The notes below the pieces were generated by a model. That model searched no databases, had not been told where the DNA came from, and saw only the letters and a program-made list of their open reading frames with translations. This document shows, piece by piece, positions 8,640 to 19,295 of a stretch of DNA of 64,000 nt. Source of the stretch: Blastococcus sp. (lineage in GTDB: Bacteria; Actinomycetota; Actinomycetes; Mycobacteriales; Geodermatophilaceae); assembly GCA_025465355.1 (NCBI GenBank), contig JAODNN010000025.1, positions 1-64,000 on the forward strand. Reading direction: 5' to 3'. Each line of letters opens with the position of its first letter. The first letter of the stretch is position 1. The translations under genes were made by a program, and so were the position numbers.

Positions 8640-9845
8640 TCACCAGGTGACCGGGAGCGAGTGCAGCCCGTGGATGAAGTGGTGGCCGCGGAAGCCGATC
8701 TCCTCGTAAGGCACCGCCAGCGCCAGCTGCGGAAAGCGCCGCAGCAGGGCCGGGAAGGCCGTCTTCATCTCCATCCGTGCCAGCGGAGCCCCCAGGCAGT
8801 GGTGCAGGCCGTGGCCGAACGCCACGTGACCCATCCCGCCGCGCGTGATGTCGAGCCGGTCGGGCTCGTCGAGCAGGGCCGGATCACGGTCGGCCGCGAC
8901 GAGGGCCGCCATCACGAGTTCCCCCTCGGGGATGGTCTGCCCGGCCAGGGTCACCTCGGTCGTCGTGACGCGGGGGATCCCCGAGGGCACGATGCTCAGC
9001 CACCGCAGCAGTTCCTCGACCGCGGGCTCGACCGCTGCCGGATCGTCACGCACGAGCGCCAGCTGCTCGGGATGGCACAACAGGGCGAGCGTGCCCAGCC
9101 CGAGCATGTTGGACGTCGTCTCGTGACCGGCGACGAGCAGCAGGCCGGCGATCCCGATGAGCTCGTCCTCGGTGAGCTCGTCGCCGTGCTCACGGACCAG
9201 CATGCCGAGCATGTCCTCGCCCGGTGCGGCCTTGGCCCGGACCACCTGCCCGCGCATGAACTCCCGGCTCTCCCGCTGCAGCGCCAGCCGCTCCTGGATC
9301 GGCACCGAGAAGTCCAGCTGCCGGCGGGTGCGCCGCTGGAACCCGGCGCGCTCGGCGTACGGCACGCCGAGCAGCTCGCAGATGACCAGCGACGGGATGG
9401 GGAGGGCGAAGCGGGACACCAGGTCGGCGGGTGGTCCCTCCCGCTCGAGGTCGTCGAGGTGCTGCTCGACGATCTGCTCGATCCGCGGTGCCAGCCGGCC
9501 GATCCGCCGGACCGTGAACTCCGGGGTCAGCATCCGCCGCAGCCGGGTGTGGTCGGGAGGGTCCATGGCCAGCAGCTGGCCGGCCCGCCGCTGCGCGATC
9601 TCCTCTTCGCTCAGCTGCAGTTCCACCTCGTCCGGTAGCGGGAAGCCCCGGCGGGCGTTGCTGAACCGTGCCGGGTCCGACAGCACCTCGCGGACGTCCT
9701 CGTACCGGGTCACCAGCCACGCCGGCAGTCCGAACGGTGTGACGACGCGGGTCACGCCCCCGTTCTCGCGGACCCGCGCAAGCCCGTCGACGGGATCGAA
9801 TCCGACCCGCTGCATGTGCAGCGGCATCACCGGTGTCTCAGTCAT
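8640..9845 (-). CDS. Cytochrome P450
   Basis: Bacterial class I P450 monooxygenase, 401 aa, soluble. ATG at 9845 gives the expected N-terminus; the same frame stays open further upstream but into the intergenic region. The I-helix oxygen-binding motif is AGHETTSN (~residue 240), the K-helix has EELLR, and the haem loop is FGHGLHHCLGAPLAR with Cys350 as the iron ligand. Overall closest in look to the CYP105/CYP107 group, which hydroxylate varied small molecules; the substrate cannot be predicted. Forms a two-gene unit with the downstream ferredoxin and diverges from a zinc alcohol dehydrogenase, which might act on a product, though that is only positional. Confidence 0.95.
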   Translation of the reverse strand: MTETPVMPLHMQRVGFDPVDGLARVRENGGVTRVVTPFGLPAWLVTRYEDVREVLSDPARFSNARRGFPLPDEVELQLSEEEIAQRRAGQLLAMDPPDHTRLRRMLTPEFTVRRIGRLAPRIEQIVEQHLDDLEREGPPADLVSRFALPIPSLVICELLGVPYAERAGFQRRTRRQLDFSVPIQERLALQRESREFMRGQVVRAKAAPGEDMLGMLVREHGDELTEDELIGIAGLLLVAGHETTSNMLGLGTLALLCHPEQLALVRDDPAAVEPAVEELLRWLSIVPSGIPRVTTTEVTLAGQTIPEGELVMAALVAADRDPALLDEPDRLDITRGGMGHVAFGHGLHHCLGAPLARMEMKTAFPALLRRFPQLALAVPYEEIGFRGHHFIHGLHSLPVTW

Positions 9846-10061
9846 CGCGCATCTCTCCGCCGACCGGTTCCGAGCCGATTTCGACGGTACGCCGGGGCGG
9901 AGCCCGGGGGCCGGGACGAGAACCGCCTTTCCTTCGGAGCCGCTGCCGCTGGTCCCCCATGTCGGACAGGTGGCCGATACGCTGCAGACCGCGCAGCCGT
10001 GGTCCAGCCCGTGCCGGAGGCCGACGGAGGTCGGGATGGTCGCCAACCAGGGACGGCCGCG

Positions 10062-11234
10062 GTGAGGGCCGTCGTCTTCACCGGCGACCGGTCGGTCACC
10101 GTCCAGGACGTCCCCGACGCGTCGGTGGAAGGGCCCGAGGACGTCGTCGTCCGGATCAGTTCGAGCGCGCTCTGCGGGACCGATCTGCACATGTACGACG
10201 GACGCACCGGAGCCACGCCCGGGCTCGTCCTGGGCCACGAGCCGCTCGGCGTGGTGGAGCAGGTCGGCTCCGCGGTGGAGATGGTCGCGCCAGGGGATCG
10301 GGTGGTCATCCCGACCCACCTCTACTGCGGCCTGTGCGTCAACTGTGCCCGGGGACTGTCGGCGGCCTGTCTACGGGTGCGTCCCGGTCAGTTCGGCGCT
10401 GCCTACGGCTACGCCGGCATGGGGCCCTACCCAGGGGCCCAGGCCGAGCTGCTGCGCGTTCCCTTCGCCGACGCCAACTGCATCCCCGTGCCAGGGGAAC
10501 CGGGCGACGATCTGGAAGACGATCTGGTGCTGCTCGCCGATGCTTTCGTCACCGGCTGGCACGCGACCGAGCTGGCTCAGGCGAGGCCGGGTGCGACGGT
10601 CGCGGTGTTCGGCGCGGGGACGATCGGGCTGCTGGCCGCCTACAGCTGCCTGCTCAAGAGCGCCGCGGAGGTCTTCGTCGTCGATGCCGTGCCGGAGCGA
10701 CTGGACAAGGCCGGCGAACTGGGTGCCGTACCCGTCGACTATCGCCTCGCGGATCCGGTGGAGCAGATCCGTGAGCTGCGCCGGGCCGGCGGCCTGCCAC
10801 CGGGGGAGGAGTCGATGAGCGGAGTCGACGTGGGCATCGACGCGGTGGGCTTCCAGGCCCACGACCGCGCGGCCCCCGGCTCGGAGAACCCGACGCAGGT
10901 CATCAGTGACCTCGCGCGGTTGATCAACCCGACCGGACGTCTGGGCATCATCGGCGTCTATGCCGAGAGGGACCTTCATCCGGCCCCGGAGGGGAACCCT
11001 GACGGGCGCCTGACGGTGCCCTGGGCGACGCTCTTCTCGAAAGGCGTCTCGGTCGGATTCGGCCGCACGCACGACCGTCGCTACACGGTCCTGCTCCGTG
11101 ACCTCGTGCTGTCCGGCAGGGCCCGTCCCGGCGTCGTGGTCACCCACCACGGCCGGCTCGACGACGCGCCGGGGCTCTACCAGGCGTTCGACCAGCGCGC
11201 CGATGGCGTCGTCAAGGCCGTCCTGCGGCCGTGA
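10062..11234 (+). CDS. Zinc-dependent alcohol dehydrogenase (MDR superfamily)
   Basis: NAD(P)-dependent alcohol/aldehyde oxidoreductase, 390 aa from GTG 10062. Catalytic zinc ligands are in SALCGTDLHMYDG and GHEPLG; the structural zinc lobe is CGLCVNCARGLSAAC with four Cys. The cofactor-binding Rossmann motif is VAVFGAGTIGLLAA (~residue 175) with acidic residue in VVDAVPER, suggesting NAD. The inserted segment around residues 240-290 and the closing THHGRLDDAPGLYQAFDQR resemble the glutathione-independent formaldehyde dehydrogenase/threonine dehydrogenase-like branch. The upstream 216-base gap is shared with the divergent P450. Confidence 0.9.
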   Translation: MRAVVFTGDRSVTVQDVPDASVEGPEDVVVRISSSALCGTDLHMYDGRTGATPGLVLGHEPLGVVEQVGSAVEMVAPGDRVVIPTHLYCGLCVNCARGLSAACLRVRPGQFGAAYGYAGMGPYPGAQAELLRVPFADANCIPVPGEPGDDLEDDLVLLADAFVTGWHATELAQARPGATVAVFGAGTIGLLAAYSCLLKSAAEVFVVDAVPERLDKAGELGAVPVDYRLADPVEQIRELRRAGGLPPGEESMSGVDVGIDAVGFQAHDRAAPGSENPTQVISDLARLINPTGRLGIIGVYAERDLHPAPEGNPDGRLTVPWATLFSKGVSVGFGRTHDRRYTVLLRDLVLSGRARPGVVVTHHGRLDDAPGLYQAFDQRADGVVKAVLRP

Positions 11235-11256
11235 CCGCGCTGCCGGGAGCTGCGGC

Positions 11257-11856
11257 TCAGTCGGACCGGATGGCGGAGACGTCGAACTCGATCTGGACCT
11301 TGTCGCTGACGAGCACTCCGCCGGTGTCCAGGACGGTGTTCCAGGTCAGCCCCCAGTCACTCCGCCGGATCACGAGCGCGCCCTCGAATCCGACCCGGAC
11401 CTGGCCCCACGGGTCCTGCGCCGAACCGGTCAGGGTGAAGTCGACCGAGACGGGACGGGTGACGTCCTTGATCGTCAGGTCACCGGTCACCCGGTAGGTG
11501 TCTTCGTCCAGCTGTTGCACCTCAGTGGACCGGAAGAGCAGCTCCGGATACCGCTCCACGTCCAGGAAGTCCGGCGAACGCAGATGGGTGTCCCGGTCAG
11601 GCGTACCGGTGTCGATGCTCGCCGCCCTGATGGTCAGCGCGACGCTGCTCGCGGGCGGGTTCGTGGCGTCGAGGTGTGCCGTGCCCTCGAACTCGGTGAA
11701 CGCGCCGCGAACCGTTGTCACCATGGCATGCCGTGCGCGTACGCCGATGCGGGTGTGTTGGACGTCGACCGTGTAGTTCCCGGTCACGTTTGCCAGCGCG
11801 CTGGTCGCTGCGTCGAAGTCGGACGCACCCGGATCCGACGCTCGGTGCTTCGCCAC
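11257..11856 (-). CDS. YceI family protein (lipocalin-like), copy 1
   Basis: YceI proteins form a beta-barrel that binds isoprenoid quinones or similar lipids (known for the TT1927b structure). The protein is 199 aa; after a ~25-residue polar N-terminus the family starts at YTVDVQHTRIGVRARHAM, then SIDTGTPDRDTHLRSPDFLD, YPELLFRSTEV, GDLTIKDVTRPVSVDF, and ends DKVQIEFDVSAI. There is no signal peptide, so it is probably cytoplasmic. It lies convergent to the alcohol dehydrogenase (23 bases apart). It is one of three YceI domains in the window. Confidence 0.93.
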   Translation of the reverse strand: MAKHRASDPGASDFDAATSALANVTGNYTVDVQHTRIGVRARHAMVTTVRGAFTEFEGTAHLDATNPPASSVALTIRAASIDTGTPDRDTHLRSPDFLDVERYPELLFRSTEVQQLDEDTYRVTGDLTIKDVTRPVSVDFTLTGSAQDPWGQVRVGFEGALVIRRSDWGLTWNTVLDTGGVLVSDKVQIEFDVSAIRSD

Positions 11857-12045
11857 GGTCGTTGTCCCTTCCAGGTTGCCACCGCCATCAACGGTAAGCG
11901 CCGCCGGCGCTCAGGCCGGCCCCGGGCAGTCCTGAGAGGGTATGCCGGACGGGCGGCCCGCGGTTCTCCCCCCTGACCAGACGCTTTCCCGTGACGGGCC
12001 GACTGTGACCGGCGTCATGGCGACAATGCACATAACCGGTCGTAG

Positions 12046-13425
<1,380 letters not shown>

Positions 13426-13503
13426 GCCACCCGGCAGGCAGTCCTCAGCGCAACCACGCGCTGGCGGTCTGACGGGCCGGCCTCGCCCGCGAGCCAGGCT
13501 TCC

Positions 13504-13546
13504 ACAGAGCGACCCCCTACCCGGGACGGGTAGGGGGTCGCTCTGT
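13504..13546 (+). terminator. Strong hairpin terminator after the Rpf gene
   Basis: A 19-bp perfect stem (13504-13522 with 13528-13546) and a five-base loop, centred on CCCCCTACCC/GGGTAGGGGG, 80 bases after the Rpf stop. There is no T-run, as usual in actinobacteria. It probably also ends transcripts from the convergent DUF664 gene. Confidence 0.85.
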
Positions 13547-13584
13547 ATGGGGGATGGGAGGCCGCAGATTCAGGCGGGGAGTTC

Positions 13585-14097
13585 TCAGACGCCGGTGGCG
13601 CCGTCGATGCGCTCCCGGATGAGGTCCGCATGGCCCGCGTGGCGGGCGTACTCGCCGATCATGTGGCTGTAGATCCACCTCAGCGTGACGTGGCCGCCCA
13701 TGAAGGAACTCGTCTCGTCGAGGCCGCGCGTGGAGCAGTTGGCCCGGGCCTGAGCGATCTCGTTCTCCCAGTCGACTCGAGCGGTCTCGAAGCCGACGCC
13801 ATCGGAGAGGTCGAAGCCGCCGTCCGGGCCGCTGGGGTCGGCGGCCGGGTCGTAGATGGGTGAGACCTGCTCGCCCACCAGGACACGGCGGAACCAGTTC
13901 CGTTCGACCTCGGCCATGTGCTGGACGAGCCCCAGGAGCGTCAGCGGCGACGGCTGTACCGAGGCGGTACGCAATTGTTCGTCGGTGAGTCCCTCGCATT
14001 TGCCGGCCAGCGTGGCCCGGTAGAAGTCGAGCCAGCCCTCCAGGGTCGTGCGCTCGTCGGCCTCGAGCGGTGGCATGGCGCGGTCGGTCGTCGTCAT
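13585..14097 (-). CDS. DinB/DUF664 family protein
   Basis: Four-helix-bundle protein of the DinB superfamily, possibly a metal-dependent thiol S-transferase (bacillithiol/mycothiol type), function otherwise unknown. 170 aa. Family landmarks: LEGWLDFYRATLAGKCEGLTD, the first metal-site His in LVQHMAEVERNWFRR, and the paired His region YSHMIGEYARHAGHADLIRE near the C-terminus. The three His positions suit the DinB metal site. It is convergent with the Rpf gene and separated from SixA by 37 bases in the same direction. Confidence 0.88.
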   Translation of the reverse strand: MTTTDRAMPPLEADERTTLEGWLDFYRATLAGKCEGLTDEQLRTASVQPSPLTLLGLVQHMAEVERNWFRRVLVGEQVSPIYDPAADPSGPDGGFDLSDGVGFETARVDWENEIAQARANCSTRGLDETSSFMGGHVTLRWIYSHMIGEYARHAGHADLIRERIDGATGV

Positions 14098-14134
14098 GGA
14101 GGGGATCGTGTCAGCCGCCGCGGTGTTCGACTGT

Positions 14135-14641
14135 TCAGTCGCCGGGCACCGCGAAGTCGCTCAGCGTCGCGCTGTCCGGCCCGATCGCCGTGAATGGCGT
14201 CTCGAGGACGAACACCGCGACGCCACCGGTCCGGAACCCGGCGCCGATCTCGCCCCGAGCCGCAGGGCTGCCCTGACCGTCGTCGAGGACGCCCGCGAGC
14301 GCTCCGACCGACGGGTTGTGGCCGACGACGGCCAAGGTCCGCACATCCTCGGGGGTCTCCCGAATGGCCTCGAGCAGCGCCTCGACGGTGTTGTCGTAGA
14401 TCCGCTCGTCGACCATCGGCTGCCTGCCAGGGAGGAGCCGTGCGCCCGCCAGCTCCCAGGTCTGCCTGGCCCGACGGGCAGGGGACACGAGCACCCGGTC
14501 GGGCACCGATCCGGCCTTGTCGAGCCAGGCGCCGATCGCTGCTGCGTGCTGCGCACCCCGATCGGTCAGCGGGCGGTTCACGTCGTCCGGGCCGTTGGCG
14601 GCCTCCGCGTGACGGACCAGCACGAGTCGATGCTGCGGCAC
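14135..14641 (-). CDS. SixA-like histidine phosphatase
   Basis: Phosphohistidine/phosphomonoester phosphatase of branch 1 of the histidine phosphatase superfamily, 168 aa. The GTG start at 14641, three bases after the isochorismatase stop, places the catalytic RHA motif (LVLVRHAEAANG) at residues 10-12, as in SixA; the second His is in VVGHNPSVGALAG. LLEAIRETPEDVRTLAVVGH is the typical SixA core. Probable target is a phosphohistidine protein or small phosphate ester; not determinable. A longer upstream frame was rejected because it overlaps the isochorismatase gene. Confidence 0.85.
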   Translation of the reverse strand: MPQHRLVLVRHAEAANGPDDVNRPLTDRGAQHAAAIGAWLDKAGSVPDRVLVSPARRARQTWELAGARLLPGRQPMVDERIYDNTVEALLEAIRETPEDVRTLAVVGHNPSVGALAGVLDDGQGSPAARGEIGAGFRTGGVAVFVLETPFTAIGPDSATLSDFAVPGD

Positions 14642-14643
14642 TG

Positions 14644-15204
14644 TCAGGACGTCCCGCCGAAGTCGACGTCCTTCGTCTCGACCGTGCCGGCCGTCCGTCC
14701 CGGCGCCGTTTGGTACGTCCAGTACAGGTTCGTGTGCGCGATGACCTGGTCGGGCGGCGGCGCACCCCATGCCGATTGGTCCTCCGTCGTGTGGGCGTCC
14801 TTGACGAGGGTTGCGTCGTAACCCCGGGCGAACGCGCCGTGGAGCGTCGAGCGGATGCATGCATCGGTCTGTGCGCCGACGACGACGAGCCGCCCCACTC
14901 CGAGGCCTGACAGCACGCTCTCGAGGGTGGTGTCCTCGAAGGAATCGCCGTAGTTCTTCTCGACGAGGGGCTCGGCGTCGTCCGGCGCCAGCTCGGGGAC
15001 GATCCGCCAGTCGTCGCTCTCGGGCGCGAGCCCCTCGTCGGAGTGCTGGACCCAGACGACGGGGACCTGTTCTCGGCGCGCCTTCTCGACGAGGCCGGCG
15101 ACGTTCGCGACCACGGCGTCGCGCTCGTGCGCCCCCTTGACGACGCCGTTCTGCACGTCGATGACGAGGAGCGCGGTGTTCGGCCGGTTCTCGAGCGTGG
15201 TCAT
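14644..15204 (-). CDS. Isochorismatase-like cysteine hydrolase
   Basis: Cytoplasmic amide/vinyl-ether hydrolase of the isochorismatase superfamily, 186 aa from ATG 15204 with GGGAGA upstream. The triad is visible: Asp in TALLVIDVQNGVV, Lys in EKNYGDSFEDT, and the nucleophile Cys in VVVGAQTDACIRSTLHGAF (the classical T-x-x-C-V/I-x-x-T/S-x-x-A pattern). This layout is closer to nicotinamidase-related proteins of unknown substrate than to true isochorismatases. Likely cotranscribed with SixA downstream. Confidence 0.88.
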   Translation of the reverse strand: MTTLENRPNTALLVIDVQNGVVKGAHERDAVVANVAGLVEKARREQVPVVWVQHSDEGLAPESDDWRIVPELAPDDAEPLVEKNYGDSFEDTTLESVLSGLGVGRLVVVGAQTDACIRSTLHGAFARGYDATLVKDAHTTEDQSAWGAPPPDQVIAHTNLYWTYQTAPGRTAGTVETKDVDFGGTS

Positions 15205-15294
15205 GGTCTCCCTTACTCGCGGTGGGCTCTTTATGAGCTCTCGAACAAGTACCACCCCACTCGGACGTTTTCGGTACGTCAACCGCCCGACCGA

Positions 15295-16068
15295 TCAGAC
15301 GTGCGGCTGCCCGGTCGACGCGCTGGTACCGCCGTCCACCGGGAGCACCACGCCGGTGACGTAGCGGGCGGCGTCGCTGGCCAGGAAGAGAACGGGGGGC
15401 GCGACGTCCTCGGGCTCGCCGGGCCGGCCCAGGGCGATCCGGTTGACGAAGGGCGCGAGCGACTGCTCGTCCCGTCCGACGCCTTCGGTCAGCTCGGTCA
15501 GCGTGAACGCCGGTGACACGGCGTTGATCCGCACCCCGCGCTCGCCCCAGTCCAGGGCCAGGGAGCGGACGAAGTTGGTGATCGCCGCCTTGGTGGCGTT
15601 GTAGGCGGCCTGGTTCCAGTCGCCTCGATCACCCGAGACTGAGGAGACGGCGACCAGGTTGCCGCCGGATTCGGCCAGGTGCGGCAGCGTCGCTCTGGTC
15701 AGGTGGAAGAAGGCGTCCACGTTGGTGGCCCGCAGCTGCTCCCACTCGTCCTCGGCGAGCTCGGTGATCGGCCCGGTCGCGTAGCCCGCCGCATTGCTGA
15801 CGACGACGTCGAGCCGGCCGAACCTGTCGACCACCTGCCGCACCAGACCGGCCACCTGGGCGCCGTCGGACAGGTCGGCGGGGATGGGCGCGGTGCGCTC
15901 GGCCGGATACCCGTCCAGGGCCTGCTCGAGGCGGTTCTTCCGGCGGCCGGTGACGGCGACCGTGGCGCCGGCGGCGAGGAAGGCGCGAGTGATGGCCAGG
16001 CCGATGCCGCTGCCGCCACCGGTGATCAGGACGACGGAGCCGGTGAAGTCGAAGGTCGCATGGTTCAT
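15295..16068 (-). CDS. Short-chain dehydrogenase/reductase
   Basis: Classical NAD(P)-dependent SDR, 257 aa from ATG 16068 (AGGGTGGG upstream). Cofactor motif VLITGGGSGIGLAI, then the NNAG position reads SNAAGYA; catalytic Ser in VAVSSVSGDRG and Tyr-x3-Lys in AAYNATKAAI; C-terminal ARYVTGVVLPVDGG is typical of the FabG/glucose-dehydrogenase-like subgroup. The GR-R after beta-2 (VTGRRKNRLEQ) favours NADP. Substrate unknown. Confidence 0.92.
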   Translation of the reverse strand: MNHATFDFTGSVVLITGGGSGIGLAITRAFLAAGATVAVTGRRKNRLEQALDGYPAERTAPIPADLSDGAQVAGLVRQVVDRFGRLDVVVSNAAGYATGPITELAEDEWEQLRATNVDAFFHLTRATLPHLAESGGNLVAVSSVSGDRGDWNQAAYNATKAAITNFVRSLALDWGERGVRINAVSPAFTLTELTEGVGRDEQSLAPFVNRIALGRPGEPEDVAPPVLFLASDAARYVTGVVLPVDGGTSASTGQPHV

Positions 16069-16166
16069 GCCCACCCTGTGCCCAGATCCGGCGTCCGACA
16101 CCCCGCTCGGGCTGTGAGGTGGTAGCTGTCCATGACCAGCGCCGCTGCGGCCTGACGGCTCGGAGT

Positions 16167-17549
16167 TCAGGGACGTGGGCGGACGCCGTGACGACGTGTG
16201 CCGAGGGCCGGGGCACCGGACGGGCCGTCGGCATCCGCCATGTGGTTGTCCGGGCGCAGGGGTGTGGTGACGTCGGGGCCCGAGCCGATCCCCTGGACGT
16301 CGGGAGTGAGCGCGGCGGAGATGTCGTCGTCGTTCTCGTAGGCCCGGTGGACGCCGGCGCTCAGCAGGCGCAGCTGACGGTCGAGCGGCGCCTGCCGGTC
16401 GGGCGCGGCGAGGTTCTTGAGGTCGTGCAGCGCCGCGGACAGCAGTCGGGTGACCGGCGGGGTGGATGCTCCGGCCAGTCGGATCTCGTCGAAGGCGAGT
16501 CGGACGTAACCGTCCCAGGTGAGTGTGCGCTCGACCAGGCGGACCACCCCGTCCTCGTCGCGGTGCTCGGTGGGGGGCAGCGGGCGCACCGCGATCAGGC
16601 GGAGCAGGTCGTGCAACCGGTGCACGGCCTGCACGGTCGTCGTCGGGTCGTTGAAGGGCTGCGCGATCGACCGCTCGGCGATGTCGACCAGCTTCCGGAA
16701 CCCGTAGGGGATGTCTTCGACGTGCACCCGTTCGTCGGCCACGAGCACCAGACGGGTGATCTCCTCCGGCCGGAGACCCGTGGCATCGGGCCTGCCGTTC
16801 CCGGCCGTCCGCCCCGGAGCCGGATGGATGCGGAACAGCGGTGCGCCGTCGGAGAGGAAGTCGCCGATGACGGGCACGAGTTCGAGCATGCAGTCGGCAC
16901 GGCGGGCGGCGGCGACCAGCCGGCGCCGGTCGACCAGGAACACGTTCCCTGGCTCCCGCGCCAGGACGACGGACGGGTCGGCGAGCGGAGTGAAGTCCGG
17001 GGGACCGATCGAGGTGATGAGCCCGCGGGTGCGGTCACCGACCAGGTCGATCAGGCCGGCCGCCCGCAGGCCTTGCCCCGCGTGGTGGACGAAGAGGACG
17101 AGCGTGACGATGCTGGCGAACATCAGCAGGTAGGCGAGCAGCATGGACAGGCCGGGAACGATACCGGTGTCGGAGCCGTGGACCTCGCGCAAGGTCAGGA
17201 TGGCGACCACGAACGTCGCGCCGAACAGGCCGATCGCCAGCTGGTTGGCGCGATCGGTGAGGAGGGCGGCCACGATCCGGGGCGAGAACTGCCCCATCGC
17301 CAACTGCACGGCGACCAGCGTCATGGTCAGCACGAGGCTGGTCAGTGTCGCCATCGACGTCGCGAAGACGGAGAGGATGGTCTGCGCGTCGTTCGGCGTG
17401 CCGGTGAGGGACTCCGGGACCAGCGTGTAGCCCGAGCGGCGGTCGAGCCGCAGCGTGCCGAGAGCGACCAGCGCGCCGGCGAGTACGCACAGCAGCGGAA
17501 CCGGCCAGAGGCTTGTCCGGACGGCGTGCAGGAAGCGGCGCCACCGCAT
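16167..17549 (-). CDS. DUF2254 membrane protein
   Basis: Predicted inner-membrane protein, 460 aa, start overlapping the MFS stop (ATGA). Four hydrophobic helices lie in the first ~165 residues (around LWPVPLLCVLAGALVALGTL; SMATLTSLVLTMTLVAVQLA; LFGATFVVAILTL; MLLAYLLMFASIVTLVLFVHH). QFSPRIVAALLTDRANQLAIG is a strong DUF2254 signature. The large cytosolic C-terminal part has DPSVVLAREPGNVFLVD and AFNDPTT-like (AQPFNDPTTTVQAV) motifs. Biochemical role unknown; coupled here to an MHS transporter. Confidence 0.88.
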   Translation of the reverse strand: MRWRRFLHAVRTSLWPVPLLCVLAGALVALGTLRLDRRSGYTLVPESLTGTPNDAQTILSVFATSMATLTSLVLTMTLVAVQLAMGQFSPRIVAALLTDRANQLAIGLFGATFVVAILTLREVHGSDTGIVPGLSMLLAYLLMFASIVTLVLFVHHAGQGLRAAGLIDLVGDRTRGLITSIGPPDFTPLADPSVVLAREPGNVFLVDRRRLVAAARRADCMLELVPVIGDFLSDGAPLFRIHPAPGRTAGNGRPDATGLRPEEITRLVLVADERVHVEDIPYGFRKLVDIAERSIAQPFNDPTTTVQAVHRLHDLLRLIAVRPLPPTEHRDEDGVVRLVERTLTWDGYVRLAFDEIRLAGASTPPVTRLLSAALHDLKNLAAPDRQAPLDRQLRLLSAGVHRAYENDDDISAALTPDVQGIGSGPDVTTPLRPDNHMADADGPSGAPALGTRRHGVRPRP

Positions 17550-18919
17550 CAGAGCACCTGTCGATCCGAGAGCCGGCGGGCCGGAGCCACCGCCCGCGAC
17601 GAATCCTGCAGGGACCGGTGTGCGGTCTCCGGCGCCAGCGCCAGGGCCAGCAGGGTCAAGGCCATCATGGCGAGCACGTACACCGAGACGGCGAACGGGG
17701 TGCCGAATGCGCGCACGAGTGCGATCGACACGATCGGTGCGATGCCCCCGCCGAGGACACCCGCCAGCTGGTAACCCATGGAGGCCCCGCTGTAGCGGAG
17801 CTCCGTGGAGAACAGCTCGGCGATGAAGGCGGCCTGCGGTCCGTACATGGCGGCGTGGGCGGCCAGTGCGACGACGACGGCGAGGACGACGACCGCCGTC
17901 GTCCCGCTGGAGAGCAACGGGAAGAACGCGAACGCCCAGACGGCAGCCGCGACCGCCCCGATCGCGTACACCGGGCGCCGGCCGAGCCGGTCCGACAGCC
18001 CGCCGAAGAGGGGGATGAGCACCAGCTGGACCGCCGAACCGATGAGTACTGCGGTCAGCCCGAGGCTGCGTGGGAGGCCGACGGAGGTCGTGAGGAAGAC
18101 CAGGCTGTACACGGTGAAGGTGTAGAAGGCCACGTCGGTGCCGATCCGGGCGGCCATCGCGACGAGCAACTCCCGCGGGTGCCTGCGTACCACCTCGACC
18201 AACGGCATCTTCGCCTTCGCCCCGGCACGCTCGACATCGGCGAACAGCGGGCTCTCGGCGACGGTGCGGCGGATCCACAGGCCCGCGAGCACCAGGAGTC
18301 CGGACAGCAGGAACGGCACCCGCCATCCCCACGCCAGGAACTGGTCCTCGCTCAGCACCGCTCCGAGCAGTCCCAGCATCCCGGCAGCGAGCAGGTTGCC
18401 CAGCGGCACGCCGACCTGCGGCCAGCTGGTGTTGAAGCCACGTCGCTCGGGCACGCCGTGCTCGAGCGTCATGGTGACCGCGCCGCCCCACTCGCCGCCC
18501 AGTCCCAGCCCCTGCGTGAAGCGCAGCACCGCCAGCAGCACGGGGGCTGCGACGCCGATCGAGGAGTAGGTGGGCAGCGCCCCGATCAGAACGGTGGCCG
18601 TGCCCATCAGCAGCAGGGTCAGGACGAGGACCGGTTTGCGGCCCCGCCGGTCGCCCAGGTGACCGAACAGGATGCCGCCCAGCGGCCGCGCCACGAACCC
18701 GACCGCGGCGGTGCTGAACGCCAGCAGGGTTCCCGTCACCGGCGAGACGTTGGGGAAGAAGAGCCGGTTGAAGACGACCGCGGCTGCGGCGGAGTAGAGG
18801 AAGAAGTCGTACCACTCCAACGACGTCCCGATGAGGCTCGCGACGATCACCTTGCGCATGCTGCGTGTTCCGGCGGATGCATCGCCGCGCGTCCCCGGCG
18901 CTGCGTCGGTCCTGCTCAT
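17549..18919 (-). CDS. MFS transporter, metabolite:H+ symporter (MHS) family
   Basis: Proton-coupled uptake of an organic acid or osmolyte (shikimate, citrate, alpha-ketoglutarate, proline/betaine are known family substrates). 456 aa from ATG 18919 with GAGGAG upstream. Twelve membrane helices; the MHS signature is SLIGTSLEWYDFFLY in TM1, GFVARPLGGILFGHLGDRRGRK between TM2 and TM3, and RFTQGLGLGGEWGGAV in TM4. C-terminal ELFSTELRYSGASMGYQ is also typical. Downstream DUF2254 gene overlaps by one base. The 330 bases upstream, to 19210, hold no gene that I can support. Confidence 0.92.
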   Translation of the reverse strand: MSRTDAAPGTRGDASAGTRSMRKVIVASLIGTSLEWYDFFLYSAAAAVVFNRLFFPNVSPVTGTLLAFSTAAVGFVARPLGGILFGHLGDRRGRKPVLVLTLLLMGTATVLIGALPTYSSIGVAAPVLLAVLRFTQGLGLGGEWGGAVTMTLEHGVPERRGFNTSWPQVGVPLGNLLAAGMLGLLGAVLSEDQFLAWGWRVPFLLSGLLVLAGLWIRRTVAESPLFADVERAGAKAKMPLVEVVRRHPRELLVAMAARIGTDVAFYTFTVYSLVFLTTSVGLPRSLGLTAVLIGSAVQLVLIPLFGGLSDRLGRRPVYAIGAVAAAVWAFAFFPLLSSGTTAVVVLAVVVALAAHAAMYGPQAAFIAELFSTELRYSGASMGYQLAGVLGGGIAPIVSIALVRAFGTPFAVSVYVLAMMALTLLALALAPETAHRSLQDSSRAVAPARRLSDRQVL

Positions 18920-19216
18920 GACCGCTCCTCGATCCGGTCGGCGGGTCGGAGAAGGAGCAGTACCCACCGGGCCGGCCGATCGCGCATCTTTGCCCTCGTT
19001 CGTGCACGCCGCCGGGGCGGCCGGGTGGCCTACCGGCTGCCGCGCGAGCTGGTGGCCGCCGGCTGCGCGAGACCAGGCCGGCATTCGTCATGGCTCGGAA
19101 GACCGCCGGACGGGAGTGGGCACCCGCTCCGTCGCTCGCCAGAGCGGAACGCAACCATGCAGGTGCACGGCTTGTTCCCGCGCCGTGGATGACGTGACAC
19201 GGAAAGTCGACAAAGC

Positions 19217-19255
19217 TCAAGTTAGTTGACCGCGCAAGTAAACAGGGTCTAGCTT
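19217..19255 (+). promoter_or_regulatory. Promoter with overlapping operator-like repeat before DoxX gene
   Basis: TTGACC (19226-19231) and TAGCTT (19250-19255) are 18 bp apart, a reasonable housekeeping promoter. The -35 is covered by an inverted repeat TCAA-GTTAG-TTGA (19217-19229). Its TAGTTGA heptamer recurs, in the other orientation, twice in the MarR/YceI intergenic region at 45.6 kb, so the same MarR-type regulator may act here. Confidence 0.45.
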
Positions 19256-19295
19256 TTGCTTGCTGCATCAAGTCAATCACGAGGAAGTGGATCAC